The notes under the pieces: model-generated | Told to the model about the DNA's origin: nothing | Database searches by the model: none | Seen by the model: the letters and a program-made list of their open reading frames with translations, nothing else | Made by a program: the position numbers and the translations under genes | Source of the DNA: Tamarix chinensis | Lineage: Eukaryota > Streptophyta > Magnoliopsida > Caryophyllales > Tamaricaceae | Assembly (NCBI GenBank): GCA_030549775.1 | Contig: CM060175.1 | Location: 95,533,470 to 95,597,469, forward strand | Reading direction: 5' to 3' | DNA length: 64,000 nucleotides | Shown: positions 26,701-35,799 of the stretch, in pieces | Layout: every line of letters begins with the position of its first letter | How positions within the stretch are numbered: the first letter of the stretch is position 1

Positions 26701-26845
26701 TGAATTCTACATTTGATCATTAGGTATAAGGCTACTTTTAATCTTGTCATCTGACATAGAATGGGTATTAGAAGTACCTTTTCTACGTTGGATGTAGCGG
26801 TAACACAATAAATTTGTTATTCGATTTCTGCAAAACCGTGTTGAG

Positions 26846-26877
<32 letters not shown>

Positions 26878-29800
26878 TGAAAATCAGGGTATTACATGTG
26901 ACACAACTTATATCATTGGGATTAAGGTTCATCGAGATAGATCCTTAGGGATATTAAGATTGTTTTAAGGAACCTATATTAATAAGGTGTTAGAAAGTTA
27001 TATAATGAAGAACTGTTCACTAAGTGTAGCTCCAATTGTTAAAGGAGATTGTCTCTTTTGAGTCAGTGTTCAAGGGATGATATATAAACTATTGATATAA
27101 GAGATGTCCAATACACTTCTATTATAGGAAGCCTTATGCATGCCTAGGTACCCACATTACCTAATATTGCATCTGTCATTGTGGTATTAAGATGTTGCTA
27201 TGGTAACCTAGATATTAAACATTATTAACCACTAAAGTGTACAAAGAAAGTTAGAAAGTACTTGAGAGGTACAAAGGTTCACATGCTTATATATTGCCAC
27301 GTAGAGCATGTAAAGGTAGTTGGCTATTTGTATGCATACATAATCTGCTAGCTAAGTAGATTCACGTAAAACTACATTTTGTTTCATCAATATGTTAGTA
27401 GGGAGAATTATATGAAGATTGTATAGTTGCTTCTACCATAAAGGCTAGACTCATTTCTTTATTTGAAGTTTCAAAAACTTGGTGTGTGATAAAGGAATTT
27501 TAATTCCAGTGTTAGAGTGATTGACTCTAATTTTGGGCCATCGAGGCCTATGTGATATTGAACTATCCTCTTAAACTTAGGGAATAATAAAATAGTGGGG
27601 GTCATGCCACGAGCATAGAAACTAAATACTTGAGGATAAAGAAACATACTTCTAAGGATAAAATGATCGTTGAATATGAAAACACAGAACCTATGTTAAC
27701 TAATTATTTAACTAAAGAATGCTACTATGTAAATTTAAGGATCATATTTTAATGTGGGTGTGTGGCCCATATGTGATGTTTAATATGCAATACATCATGG
27801 TTAGATGTAATAAAGCTTTTAGTGTGATCATTTCTCATTTAGTATGCACGGTTTAGCAAGAAATGACACATTAAGTTATTGGACTTTGAATAAACATTGG
27901 GTTTATTTATAAAATTAAAGTTATCGGTGAAATTAATACATTGTGATACATAGAAGATAACTATCAATATGTTGAGAGCTTGTCGCATGATCCATGTATT
28001 GGTTCCATCATTAAGTTTATACTAACTTAAAGAGACCATGATAAGAATTTAATTTATATGAACCAAGTGAGAGAATGTTAATAAATATATTTTGGTTTCA
28101 TGAAGTTATTATTATTTTTTATTCTTAAATATAAAGTGTTTTATATATTAACCCTAAAGTGTTGTCCATAGTAAAGTAGATATAACTTTGGCCTTAAAGT
28201 TTAATTATCATGGTCATATGTTAATAATTTAACCTAACCTATACCTCTCTATCTAATTCTTAAGGGTAGAATTAAGGTTAAGTATGTGTATATGTATATA
28301 TGCACGTGGTGTGCACATGATAGTGGATTAATGTCAATTAATTACTAAGTTTTGAATTTGAAAAAAGAGAGGCATGAGTTGGTTATAAAAACCAACCTGC
28401 CATACACATATACGGACATAAGATGTGTTGTGCACTTCATGATAAAAACTAAGAGACAACTTCTCCCCTCTTTTTTTCATCTTCTTCAAGAACATATATA
28501 TACACATATGGTACAAGAGAGAGAATATTAGGAGGGCTATTCTTCTTCAATTTCCACATAATTTTTTGTGGGAAATCAAGTTTGAAGAAGGTAAATCCAT
28601 AGGTCCCTACTCCCGCTCTTTTGCAATTGACACGCACCATCGGGTCGAGAGAGGAAGGGTGTAAAACTGCTTATTTATGTTCTTGTTGTAATTCTGTGTT
28701 TTTTTTTTTTGGAATAGTTAAGCTAATCAATAGCCAGAGATATGCATTATATAATTATTATAACGCATATTATCAAATAAATTCTGCATATGGTGATCAT
28801 ATTATGTGATTAGGATTTCGTATGAGAATTATATAGAAAGTGCATGGATTCTTGCTTATAATTGTGTTAGAATCATGATTCATGACTTAATTTTGTCTAA
28901 GTTTGTACATGCATGATCTTGTTTATATATATATCCTTGTTAAGCAAACTAAGACTGTATAGGGAGATCAGACAAGCAAGACGCGACACAAGGTCTTTAT
29001 TACTTCCGTTTGCAAGGACAAACAAGTGAGTTTACTTTTGACAACATATATAGATTAATAAAGGTAGTATATATACTATACATATATATTGACACACACA
29101 AACACACACACAAATATTTCAACTAACGTTATGGATGATCAATTACTTACCCTTTCAGCAATGCTTCGAGGATGAGTAGCACAACCACGTTTAGCACGAA
29201 TTTTGCACGGCACAGAGTCCTGAGGAATTTGCAGCATAGTGTCGATGTTTCCCATCTCTAATGTCGTGTGCGGCAAGCAGAACTGTCACAGATGGACAGC
29301 CGATTAGCAAAAGAAATTAACGCGTCAATCAATTACTCGGGAATTGTATATATAGCTTAGGAAATAGGAACGGAAAGGAAATCCACGAAGCTAGCATCGG
29401 TACCCACGCACCTGAGAATCAATGGCAGAGAGGTCGTTGAGAATATCGTCATTGATAGCAGCACCGTTCTTGTTGGCGCGTTTATTTGACGGCGTAGAAA
29501 TAACGAAAGAAGTGCTTCCATCCTGCCATGCATTGATGGAGAAGCCGGCAGAAGAAGATCTTTTACGGCCGATGTGATCTTCATGGTGGGATACATTAAT
29601 GCCATCGATGTCTGCCTCTGATATTTGTGAAAGAGAATCCGCAGGATTACCACTGAAGCTCAATTGGGAGCTTAGCCTTGATAATTTATGACCGCCCGCC
29701 GAACCCCCGCCCCGACGATTATTACTGTTGTTGTAGCCTTCGACCCCTTTTGTGATAGAAAAACCTATATATATATATATATGTTTGTACCAATTGATCA

Positions 29801-30577
29801 TTATTACTCATTAGGGCTTGTTTGGTACAAGATAATATAAGTTAAAAAAAATTTACTTATTTTATATTTTTATATTAAGTATTTAATAATGATAAATATA
29901 TTTTTAATAAAATATTTATTTTAGATTAAATTAACATCTAAAATAAGTATTTATTAGAATAATAATATTTAATTTTAAATAAATTATATAAAATATTAGA
30001 AAATTTTTTTTATCTCTATACAAACTAGCACTAAGTCATATACAAAATCAACCATTTGGTTGCGAACCCTAGTCGGGTAGTATCAGCATCAGTACGAGCA
30101 TGCAAAGCATGTGTTCAAATGTTGACCTTCGTTCGGTTTTTTGGTACTATATAAAAGCAGAAATAATAGCAAAATATTGGTTTAGTTTGGTTTGGTCTAG
30201 TTTCCTTAGATATATATATATATCCGTGTCACCATCAGCCATCCGACGGCGATTTCTCTAATTTCTCTCCGGTACCACAGTACCACAGACAGCACGGTCA
30301 GAACAAGACACATAAGAAGAAGAGGGAAGCAAACGTCGCGGGTGGCGGCCGCAAGCCTGCGTGCTAGTGCAATGATTAAATAGATAGCAAACGGCAGCAG
30401 GCCGCCGCCACCGCATGCATTATGGCCTTTTCACCCCAGATCGATCCCAGCTCCCAGACCCCTAATAATTATGATTATATTACTGCATTCTCGTGTTCAT
30501 GCTAAATTATAAGTCCTATAAAAGAATTATTCTTTTTACATAATAGCCTCGGGTGGTATAATTTTATCATGAAAGTG

Positions 30578-30619
<42 letters not shown>

Positions 30620-31593
30620 GGGAGGATAATGTTTGTGATGAAGGAAGCAAGTGGGCAATGAATACTATCAACTTGACGTTTTAATTATTCATCGTTGTTC
30701 GTCAGGTTCACTGTACGATGAAGATGGCACACCGCCCATTTCCTTCCATGTACAAAGAACCCACGCCCACTTGTTCTTCTTTTTTCTTCTCATCATCATA
30801 AATTTATTCTCTTTTAATTTATTTATTTTTATCCATCCCCCCTACCCTCATCTCTCCCCTTTTGATCAACACAAGTGGATCTGCCACCATTGCCTGCCAA
30901 TCACAAGTGGCGCCTTTTTTTCTCTTTATTTGTATTCATGTTCCAATTCCCATCAGATCCCATCTCTTTTTCTTTTCCTTTTTTTTTTAGGAAAAAAAAA
31001 AAGACAAAGAGCCTGGCTCCATCGATCTACGATTTATTAGTTAAGCGGCCTGGTATCGAGTGAGTGCAAAATACTAGAAGTTTGTATGCGTAAGCAAATC
31101 TAGTAGGCGATGAGATCGTAGTCTTCTTTAATTATTCAATTGTTCCGAGAAATGTATCAGGCACGTAATGATCTTCTGCAGCCTTTACAAATATATACAA
31201 TTAAAAAAAAATCTAACTGAACAAATAAGAAGCTTTTACAAATAGCACGCATTTAATTCTATAGTTTGGTACTACTGAAAATGTAAAAGGTAAACTGAAT
31301 ATCCTTTTGAATACCCTTTTATCCAGGTTATCAAGTAGTACTTACCCGCGGAGAAATATCTGAGTAAATAACTCTCCCTCTCCCTATTTTCTTTTTTTTT
31401 CCACCCAACAAAAATAAATAAATAAGAAATCCTTTCTTATTTTCTTAAGTAAGACAAACAAATATCTATATCTATATATATAATATCCTCCATATAATTA
31501 TGTTTCTGTAAAGTTCAACCACCTTAGTAAGCGATACTATCTACATCAAATATGAAATATCTGACTATATATATTAAAAGAAGTAAACCTATC

Positions 31594-31624
<31 letters not shown>

Positions 31625-33184
31625 CAACTAGTACACGAAATACGGCTGAAAAGATGATGATGATCGGAAGCGAAAAGCTTTTCAGAATCAAATTTAGGCC
31701 GCTATTTGATAGCTCTAACTAACTATTCACCCGATCTTTACCGCTTTTTGTCTGAATGATTTCAAGCTATCCCTATATTTCATCACAATTTTTTGTCTGA
31801 ATGATTTCGGTCCTATATTTGAAGCCACTGTTCGATAACAACTGTTTACATGCGCGCAAGCGGTGGCTTAAATAGGGTTTATTCGCGTGGGACAATAACG
31901 CAGGCCGTAGAGGTTGAAATTTCGGCCACACACGACGAATTACTTTACTTGAGACTAATGAACACCATTTCATACCAACGGAAAATTTTCCTATACCGTG
32001 CCTAAATACATCTTTAATTAATTATGAACCCATAAGATTTTAATACACACATAAAATTAATGATCCGTCGCTCTAATTAATTTTCTAACTTTAAATAAGT
32101 AAATTTTCCTTTTTCTGTGCATATCTTTGATATCAGAGATATCTCTCTCTTATTTTATAAAAAATAATAATAATAATAATATTCCACACAGAATACAGGC
32201 ACATTTTCCATTTTTTTATTTTAATTTGTACATTTTTCCCCTCTCCTTTTCGTACTTGAGAAAGAAATTTATTTTTTTTCCTGCTAACTACTCATATTGT
32301 ATGTATCATATACCATACCAGCCCTATGTTTAACAACTAATTATTTTGTTAAATTTTTTTTTGCCCTAATCACTATCAGTAGTTATCAATTACTATTTCC
32401 GGAGCAATGTACTACTCTACTACCCATTAGTCTACGACGTACCTATGCTATACGACCAGTAAGCAATTAGCAGCAGAAAGGAAGGAGAAAAGCCGGCAGG
32501 TACCATTACATGTAGCATCATGATTCGTGATTAAGGGCAAGGAAAGTGTAGATCACTCGACAAGCAAAGACAATCATAAGGAAACAAGCAAAAAGAGAGA
32601 GGGACCCAGTAAAGGGGCCGAACGGTAAAAAAAAAAGAAAAAAAAGTAGGAAGAGCGGATATACCGATATCCGAAGTGAGTTGATGGAGGAAGCCAGCAG
32701 GAGAGCTACTGTGTCGAGTCAGATTCGGCGAAGAACTACCGCCGCCCCCGCCCCCCATCCTTGTCGCCACAGCACCGCTCATTCCATTGCCGGAATTCGC
32801 CGACGCCGTCGTGTCCGTTCTGAACCCGCCGCCGCTGTTGTCGTTCATCATATCTCGCCAGCCGCAAGATCTCTGCAGATTACCAACCGATTCAGGCCCA
32901 CGGCCTCGGTGATCATCGGTGCTGTTCCTATTAACCGCTGCGGTATTCGAACTAGAAGCCACCGCGGACGAGTCGGCGCTGCCGCAGCCACCGCCGGCGT
33001 AGCAGTTGATGCTGTTCGATCTGTTTCCGAAAACCGAGTCAACGGCCGTCTCGAATACGGAGCTTGGAGCTGAACCGTACCGTATTGGGTGGTTGCTGAC
33101 GCCGCTGTTATTGGTGGCCGCGGCGGTCGTCGTCGTCGTCGTGGGTATTGATTGTTGAGAAGCTGACGATGACCATGGATACAT
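8726..33184 (-). CDS. FBH: FLOWERING BHLH (bHLH80/81-type) transcription factor, six-exon gene with a 20-kb intron
   Basis: Exons on the minus strand: 33184-32665, 29764-29412, 29282-29151, 9129-9064, 8959-8891, 8779-8726. Every intron is GT-AG, phases fit, and the joined frame is 397 codons plus TGA. The N-terminal half is Ser/Gly/Asn-rich with the subfamily block LTRHSSSPAGFL (residues 155-166). Exon 3 carries CKIRAKRGCATHPRSIAER, exon 4 ERRTRISGKLKKLQDLVPN, and exons 5-6 the second helix plus the Cys-containing tail CTCGCKEKL, diagnostic of Arabidopsis bHLH80/81. Basic-region residues E334 and R338 are intact. Arabidopsis relatives are roughly 260-380 residues, so this N-terminus is somewhat longer. 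Known FBH proteins bind E-boxes in the CONSTANS promoter and promote flowering; function here is by homology. Intron 3 is stuffed with transposons, but no exon is damaged. The FBH1/2 rather than FBH3/4 assignment rests on the AERERR and CTCGC motifs. Confidence 0.93.
8891..8959 (-). CDS. FBH: FBH coding exon 5 (loop and helix 2)
   Basis: 69 nt, 23 codons, acceptor TACTGCAG|CAA, donor ACAG|GTTGGT. It encodes QTSYADMLDLAVEHIKGLQS followed by QIQ, the helix 2 and dimerisation surface of this subfamily. Confidence 0.92.
9064..9129 (-). CDS. FBH: FBH coding exon 4 (basic region end and helix 1)
   Basis: 66 nt, 22 codons, acceptor TTTGTAG|GAA, donor ACAAG|GTACGG. It encodes ERRTRISGKLKKLQDLVPNM plus DK, continuing exactly from the AER end of exon 3 although 20 kb away. 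The residues match bHLH80/81 in Arabidopsis. Confidence 0.92.
9130..11041. other. FBH intron 3, part on the 3' side of the copia insertion
   Basis: AT-rich intron sequence. Apart from the CCCTAAA-like words at 9,648-9,704 no element is defined. The stretch 10,690-11,030 is less AT-rich and opens short frames on both strands, none resembling a family known to me. It ends at the start of the copia LTR. Confidence 0.4.
9648..9704. repeat. Telomere-like CCCTAAA words in intron 3
   Basis: Several imperfect copies of ACCCTAAA / ACCCTAAT occur in a short run beside related 'aaacccaaac' phrases from about 9,600. The array is too irregular to be a true interstitial telomere tract and may be a decayed simple repeat. 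Confidence 0.4.
11378..11680. mobile_element. MITE-like insertion in the copia 5' LTR
   Basis: About 300 bp present here and absent from the 3' LTR, where flanking words join directly (around 28,410). The left end TGTAAACGAACAGAGCCG and the inverted right end TATAAATGACCCGAGTTG form an imperfect terminal inverted repeat. The interior has many GAGCC/GGCTC and CTCGAACTCG words. It is related to the repeat at 7,570-8,125 and has no coding capacity. Confidence 0.5.
11787..12648. mobile_element. Non-autonomous hAT-like element, copy 1 (862 bp)
   Basis: It begins CAATGTTTGAAAAAGCGC and ends GCCTTTTCAAACACTG, a terminal inverted repeat, flanked by CACACACA on the left and CGCACACA on the right (8 bp, one mismatch). 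Both ends hold 100-150 bp packed with GGCGC/GCGCC palindromes, while the middle is A-rich. It is nearly identical to copy 2 at 14,936-15,775. The matching unoccupied site is visible in the 3' LTR near 28,500. The 102-codon frame inside resembles no transposase, so mobilisation must have been in trans. Confidence 0.85.
13049..13066 (+). other. Ty1/copia primer-binding site
   Basis: TGGCATTAGAGCATAGG, two bases after the LTR end, resembles the TGGTATCAGAGC sequence complementary to the initiator methionine tRNA 3' end that copia elements use. Two mismatches in the core indicate age. Confidence 0.7.
14936..15775. mobile_element. Non-autonomous hAT-like element, copy 2 (840 bp)
   Basis: Starts CAGTGTTTGAAAAAGCGC and ends GCCTTTTCAAACACTG. 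It is flanked by a perfect 8-bp direct repeat GTGGTGTG at 14,928-14,935 and 15,776-15,783, the target-site signature of the hAT superfamily. Subterminal GGCGCGCC and GCGCCTAGGCGC palindromes crowd both ends. It differs from copy 1 mainly by small indels in the A-rich middle. No transposase is encoded. It is inserted in the copia internal region. Confidence 0.9.
16080..16370. mobile_element. Possible small MITE-like insertion in the copia integrase
   Basis: Integrase homology stops near 16,075 (YMHTIKYH) and resumes near 16,373 (YLYLFHNKYEALDTFKES). The intervening 290 bp are AT-rich with repeated TTTACCAATATTTAC words. Ends beginning TCATTC on both strands hint at an inverted repeat. Identity is uncertain. 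Confidence 0.35.
17486..19646 (+). mobile_element. Gypsy-type LTR-like insertion F, left part
   Basis: Non-coding, AT-rich sequence filling the gap in the copia RT together with 26,233-26,896, whose end reads GGGTATTACA. The exact start was not found, and no TGTGA target duplicate of the right flank was identified on the left. Phrases such as 'gagtgttgtagg' and 'accatagccgatgaggctatagg' (19,130-19,250) are internally repeated. The LTR nature is inferred from the TTACA end and from analogy with D and C. Confidence 0.45.
19647..22539 (+). mobile_element. Gypsy-type LTR D, left part
   Basis: It begins AAAATACCCTGAATTTTAACC, close to the start of copy E at 49,828 (TGTAATACCCTAAATTTT), and follows E through a C-rich stretch (19,890-20,700), the 'gtccattccacc..taataatag' repeats (21,920-22,130) and the 'tattgtactcg' phrase. 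It breaks at GTTAA (22,535-22,539), where LTR C has inserted. The remainder resumes at 26,038. The proline-rich frame at 20,190-20,600 reflects the C-rich composition and is not a gene. Confidence 0.6.
22540..26037 (+). mobile_element. Gypsy-type solo LTR C, 3.5 kb, with exact GTTAA target duplication
   Basis: Starts TGTAACACCCC and ends GAGGATGTTATA. The five bases GTTAA occur directly before (22,535-22,539) and directly after (26,038-26,042). Removing the block restores the order of words seen in copy E ('tactcg...cttccaaactctt'), which shows insertion into LTR D. It carries the C-rich stretch at 22,730-23,870 and the 'ttttggtcattttt' segment near 24,555, in common with A and B. Long LTRs with these termini are typical of Tekay/Del-type chromoviruses. 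The 223-codon Pro/His/Ser-rich frame at 23,014-23,685 lies in the C-rich part and is not supported as a gene. Confidence 0.75.
26038..26232 (+). mobile_element. Gypsy-type LTR D, right part
   Basis: Continues LTR D after LTR C. It aligns with the last 200 bp of copy E through 'atggtatgataagc' versus 'atggtatggtaagcc', and ends AATTTTGGGTTGTTACA like the AATTTTGGGGGTGTTACA of E. Confidence 0.65.
26233..26896 (+). mobile_element. Gypsy-type LTR-like insertion F, right part
   Basis: Starts with 'atagtaataaatagta', similar to the bases preceding LTR D near 19,610, and ends after a (TA)n tract with GAAAATCAGGGTATTACA. Copia RT homology resumes at the next base. Non-coding. Confidence 0.45.
26897..28061 (+). 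pseudogene. Ty1/copia pol remnant, 3' part (RT end and RNase H)
   Basis: Picks up the copia RT after the nested insertion. The segment GIKVHRDRSLGILRL and YINKVLESYIMKNCS (about 26,918-27,030) matches the late RT block. KVRKYLRGTKVHML-like coding lies near 27,240-27,285, and the RNase H end (YLRIKKHTSKDKMIVEYENT plus EPMLTNYLTKECYY) near 27,625-27,730. Multiple stops and shifts show it is dead. Confidence 0.7.
28062..28075 (+). other. Ty1/copia polypurine tract
   Basis: A purine-rich stretch CAAGTGAGAGAA directly precedes the TG of the 3' LTR, as expected for the second-strand primer. Confidence 0.6.
28076..28900 (+). mobile_element. Ty1/copia 3' LTR
   Basis: Starts TGTTAATAAATATATTTTGG and ends near TTTTGTCTAA. 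It pairs with the 5' LTR at 11,042-13,046 and lacks that LTR's two insertions, so it shows the unoccupied site for both. The phrase GTTTGTA occurs just outside both LTRs (11,032-11,038 and 28,901-28,907) and may be a trace of the target duplication, although the outer LTR bases are eroded. Confidence 0.78.
28901..29150. other. FBH intron 3, part on the 5' side of the copia insertion
   Basis: AT-rich intron sequence with a short (CA)n run near 29,092-29,112, running to the GTAAGT donor at 29,150-29,145 of exon 3. No further element is seen. Confidence 0.5.
29151..29282 (-). CDS. FBH: FBH coding exon 3 (start of basic region)
   Basis: 132 nt, 44 codons, acceptor GTGACAG|TTC, donor AAAGG|GTAAGT. 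It encodes FCLPHTTLEMGN, then the invariant subfamily stretch QDSVPCKIRAKRGCATHP, then RSIAER, where the domain is interrupted by the 20-kb intron. Both neighbouring introns are phase 0. Confidence 0.93.
29412..29764 (-). CDS. FBH: FBH coding exon 2
   Basis: 353 nt, acceptor ATATAG|GTTTTTC, donor CTCAG|GTGCGT. It completes the split Gly codon and encodes residues 174-291, including KLSRLSSQLSFSGN and DSLSQISEADIDG, the Ser-rich and LSQISE blocks shared by FBH-type bHLH proteins, then a linker ending DLSAIDSQ in phase 0. A TA-repeat polypyrimidine-poor tract precedes the acceptor. Confidence 0.9.
29811..30034. mobile_element. MITE in FBH intron 1
   Basis: 224 bp with imperfect terminal inverted repeats: TTAGGGCTTGTTTGGTACAA on the left, and TTAGTGCTAGTTTGTATAGA read inward from the right. 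The interior is almost pure A/T. Elements with GGGCTTGTTTGG ends are common plant MITEs. The target duplication is unclear. Confidence 0.6.
30035..32664. other. FBH intron 1, remaining sequence
   Basis: No exon was found. A short GC-richer patch lies at 30,240-30,460. Pyrimidine runs occur at 30,770-30,990, and (TA)n at about 31,602-31,623. Small hydrophobic frames here are composition artefacts. Confidence 0.4.
30578..30618. repeat. (AAT)n microsatellite in FBH intron 1
   Basis: About thirteen uninterrupted ATA/AAT units. Confidence 0.9.
32665..33184 (-). CDS. FBH: FBH coding exon 1
   Basis: 520 nt from ATG at 33,184 (MYPWSSSASQQ...) to donor ATCG|GTATAT, phase 1. It is markedly GC-rich compared with its surroundings. 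It encodes Thr/Ala, Asn/Ser and Gly runs, then RYGSAPSSVFE (about residues 35-45) and LTRHSSSPAGFL near the end. Reading through the donor gives an unrelated hydrophobic tail, which supports splicing there. Confidence 0.9.
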
Positions 33185-33440
33185 CGTTGCTTGGCCTCGG
33201 CTTTGAGGTGCTGTTATAGGAAATGACTGGGTAGACGATCTAAGGTTAGATTTAGTGCTGATTTTTTATTTTTATAAAAAAATTTTAGTAGGAGTGATGT
33301 TTCTTTTTTAATTTAGTTTGGGATTATTAATTGAATTGTTGTAGGGATTTTTGATTTTGCTCTCGTTTTATTGGAGGGGTGAGGGGAGGCCGGGAGGGGG
33401 AAGGGGGGAGACAGGGGACCAGTGGGTGATGCCGAAATGC
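33185..33440 (-). promoter_or_regulatory. FBH: FBH 5' untranslated region (predicted)
   Basis: About 250 nt between the predicted start site (some 30 nt downstream of the TATA box) and the ATG. It includes a CT-rich stretch on the transcribed strand (complement of the GA/GGGAGG run at 33,370-33,418), common in plant leaders. No transcript data; inferred from position. Confidence 0.5.
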
Positions 33441-33463
33441 GAAAAGATTCTACAGTGCTTGGG

Positions 33464-33473
33464 TTTTTTTATA
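33464..33473 (-). promoter_or_regulatory. FBH: FBH TATA box
   Basis: TATAAAAAAA on the minus strand within GGGGTGCTATAAAAAAACCC, about 290 bp upstream of the start codon. It is the best TATA match in the GC-rich 5' region. Confidence 0.55.
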
Positions 33474-33499
33474 GCACCCCCAGCCACTTGCCGAATTTG

Positions 33500-34570
33500 C
33501 TGGCTGGGGGCCAAACAAATAGACCTTATAGAGCCAGCCAGCCAGCTAACCAGCCCGCCCGCCCAATGGATGACAACATGGCGAGGAATTGCGTAACTGC
33601 TACTTAACCAGGGGTTTTGAGTTTTGACCTTGGGAGCAAACGCCGGTGACGTCTGATACTCGGCGTCGGCGATCGGTTGTACTCTTCCGCTCCATTTATT
33701 TTTTCCCACATTAGAATAGTGATTCTGTATCACATGATTTGATTTCGATCTTCATGCTCCTCTCCTGAGTTTCCCTTTGTTTTTGCTTTTTTTTTTGTTT
33801 TTTTTTAGGGTACGACCGAATGAGTTTCCTATTGTTATTAACACTATTGCATGTAAAGGAAAATCAAGTTACTCGGTGTTCCTACATTCACACAATGTGC
33901 ACGTATGCCCCTTTCTTTATAAGATAGTCGTAAGTAATTTATGTCTGGAATTACTTATGATATCACTTTAAACTTAAATAAACATTATAAGTTGAGCCTA
34001 AAATTATCAATGATGAAATTAAAATAGCCATTAATCCAAATGATAAAACATCAATTTGAAATATAAATAATTGTCGCATGAAAATTAAATAATCAACATA
34101 AAAAAAATTATAATAAATGTGAATACATAATAATAATAAATATAATTATTAATCACTATAAATATCATAAATAAAATCATATTAGCTTATTATAATAAGC
34201 ATATTTCTAATTATAGTTATTATAATGGTATTTATTAAAACTATAGTTCTTGAGCCAATACTATTATAATTATAATTATTTTAACTAATTAATTACTAAT
34301 AACTAATTAGATATAATAATTATCATGTTACGGAGTTGAGATCCTCATATTATTGTAAATTATACCGTGCAACGGATCACACTATGTAGAATTCTATGAT
34401 CGATGTACCTCGCATAAAATTGCAGTCGAAGTTGTTGTCATTGTCCTCATGCAATCTTCATCCACTGGGATCATCTTCTTCCATCATGATAGTTGTTCCT
34501 CCTAAAATCAATCATTTTTTAGGATCTGGTGAAATCAATCTGATTCATGATTAGATCTAGTTTACTTAAA
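33500..34570. other. FBH upstream intergenic region
   Basis: A moderately GC-rich stretch with CAGC/GCCC words (33,530-33,680) gives way to strongly AT-rich DNA (34,000-34,330). No gene is seen; the short frames at 33,351-33,733 are composition-driven. Confidence 0.4.
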
Positions 34571-34576
34571 GGTTGA

Positions 34577-35370
34577 GCAACTAAATCAAATAGTGTTGTG
34601 GTTGTGGTGAAATATAGGTAAAACTGTGATGAAATATATGTATTATTCCAGTGAAAAATATATACAAAATTGGTGAAATATAATTAGATATGTTAAACAT
34701 ATCTTAAGAGTGGTGGTGAAAGATATATTAAACATTGGTAAATTTTAAATATCTTCAGCGTGGTGGTAAAATATTGAATTATGTAAAAGATAGGTAAAAC
34801 TTTGGTGTAAAAGATATTGATATTGATGAAAATTAAGTAGTTGTGGTGAAAGATAGCTGAAACTTTGGTAAAATATATGTGTAATACTCATAATTATGGT
34901 AAAAGATATGGGTTGTGATAGTGAAATATACTCATAATTGTAGTGAAATATTTGTTTAAGATTGGTAGAAATTAATAATGGAGTGGTGAAATATATGAGC
35001 AATGATAGTGAAAATACTTATACATATGAACGTTGGTGAAAATGTAATAATAGTATACGAGTCATGAGAGTGAAATATACTGATAGTTGTGGTGAAAGAT
35101 ATGTTTGACCTTAGTGAAAATTTAATAATGCAGTGGTGAAAAACATGATTCATGATAGTGAAATATATACTAAAATTTGTTTAATGGTGAAAGAGGCAGT
35201 AAAATACAAAATAATGAGATGAGTTTTTGTAAGAGAATTGTTAACTTTTAGTGTTTAAACAACAATAGTGAAAGATAAAAATAGTAATAGTGAATCATTA
35301 TTTTTTTACGAATGGCGAAATATATATTGTATTTCTATGGTGAAAAAGTAGTTCCACATTGGTGAAATAT
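34577..35370. repeat. Degenerate GGTGAAATAT tandem/dispersed repeat field
   Basis: More than twenty copies of GGTGAAAGATAT, GGTGAAATATAT, GTGGTGAAA or AGTGAAATATA occur at irregular 20-60 bp spacing across 800 bp, all on the plus strand. There is no coding capacity. It looks like an old minisatellite whose units have diverged. No family was recognised. Confidence 0.65.
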
Positions 35371-35550
35371 TAATTCATCATTAATAACAGATGAGCTAAG
35401 TGTTGGAAAAAAAATATTGGATGAATGATACATTGTGTGAAGGAGGGAGCACCGTTCCTTTTTCTTATTTGTTTAATTTTACTGACTCGGAATAGGTTAC
35501 GTAGTGCTGCACCATACAACCAGTTAAATGATATAGGAATTGCATAGAAC

Positions 35551-35755
35551 AACTTGGTGATTACTCTTTTTGTTATTGTTTTGTATAAAGAGTGGTGATT
35601 ATTTAATTTGTGTCATATTTCTCTAAACAATTCTATGATGCGGTGTTATAAATGTCACTTTTATGAAATAATAGTTTGTGTTTGAACTGTTATTTTTCTT
35701 AAACTCTTTACATTTTTTGGAAAGTATTTAATTTTTCAACAAAAATATAGTTACA
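35551..35755 (+). repeat. Direct repeat, left copy
   Basis: Shares a run of words with 38,866-39,052: GTGATTATTTA, 'gtcatat.tctctaaacaattct', 'tttcttaaactcttt', 'ttggaaagtattta' and 'aacaaaaatatagtta'. The two copies bracket the gypsy remnant closely. Confidence 0.7.
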
Positions 35756-35799
35756 AGTAGTAGGGTTAACATAAATAAAATTAAAGGGGTTCAAAGACT

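Noticed and set aside
32681..33073. 130-codon plus-strand Arg-rich frame opposite FBH exon 1
   Set aside because: Shadow of the GC-rich minus-strand coding exon.
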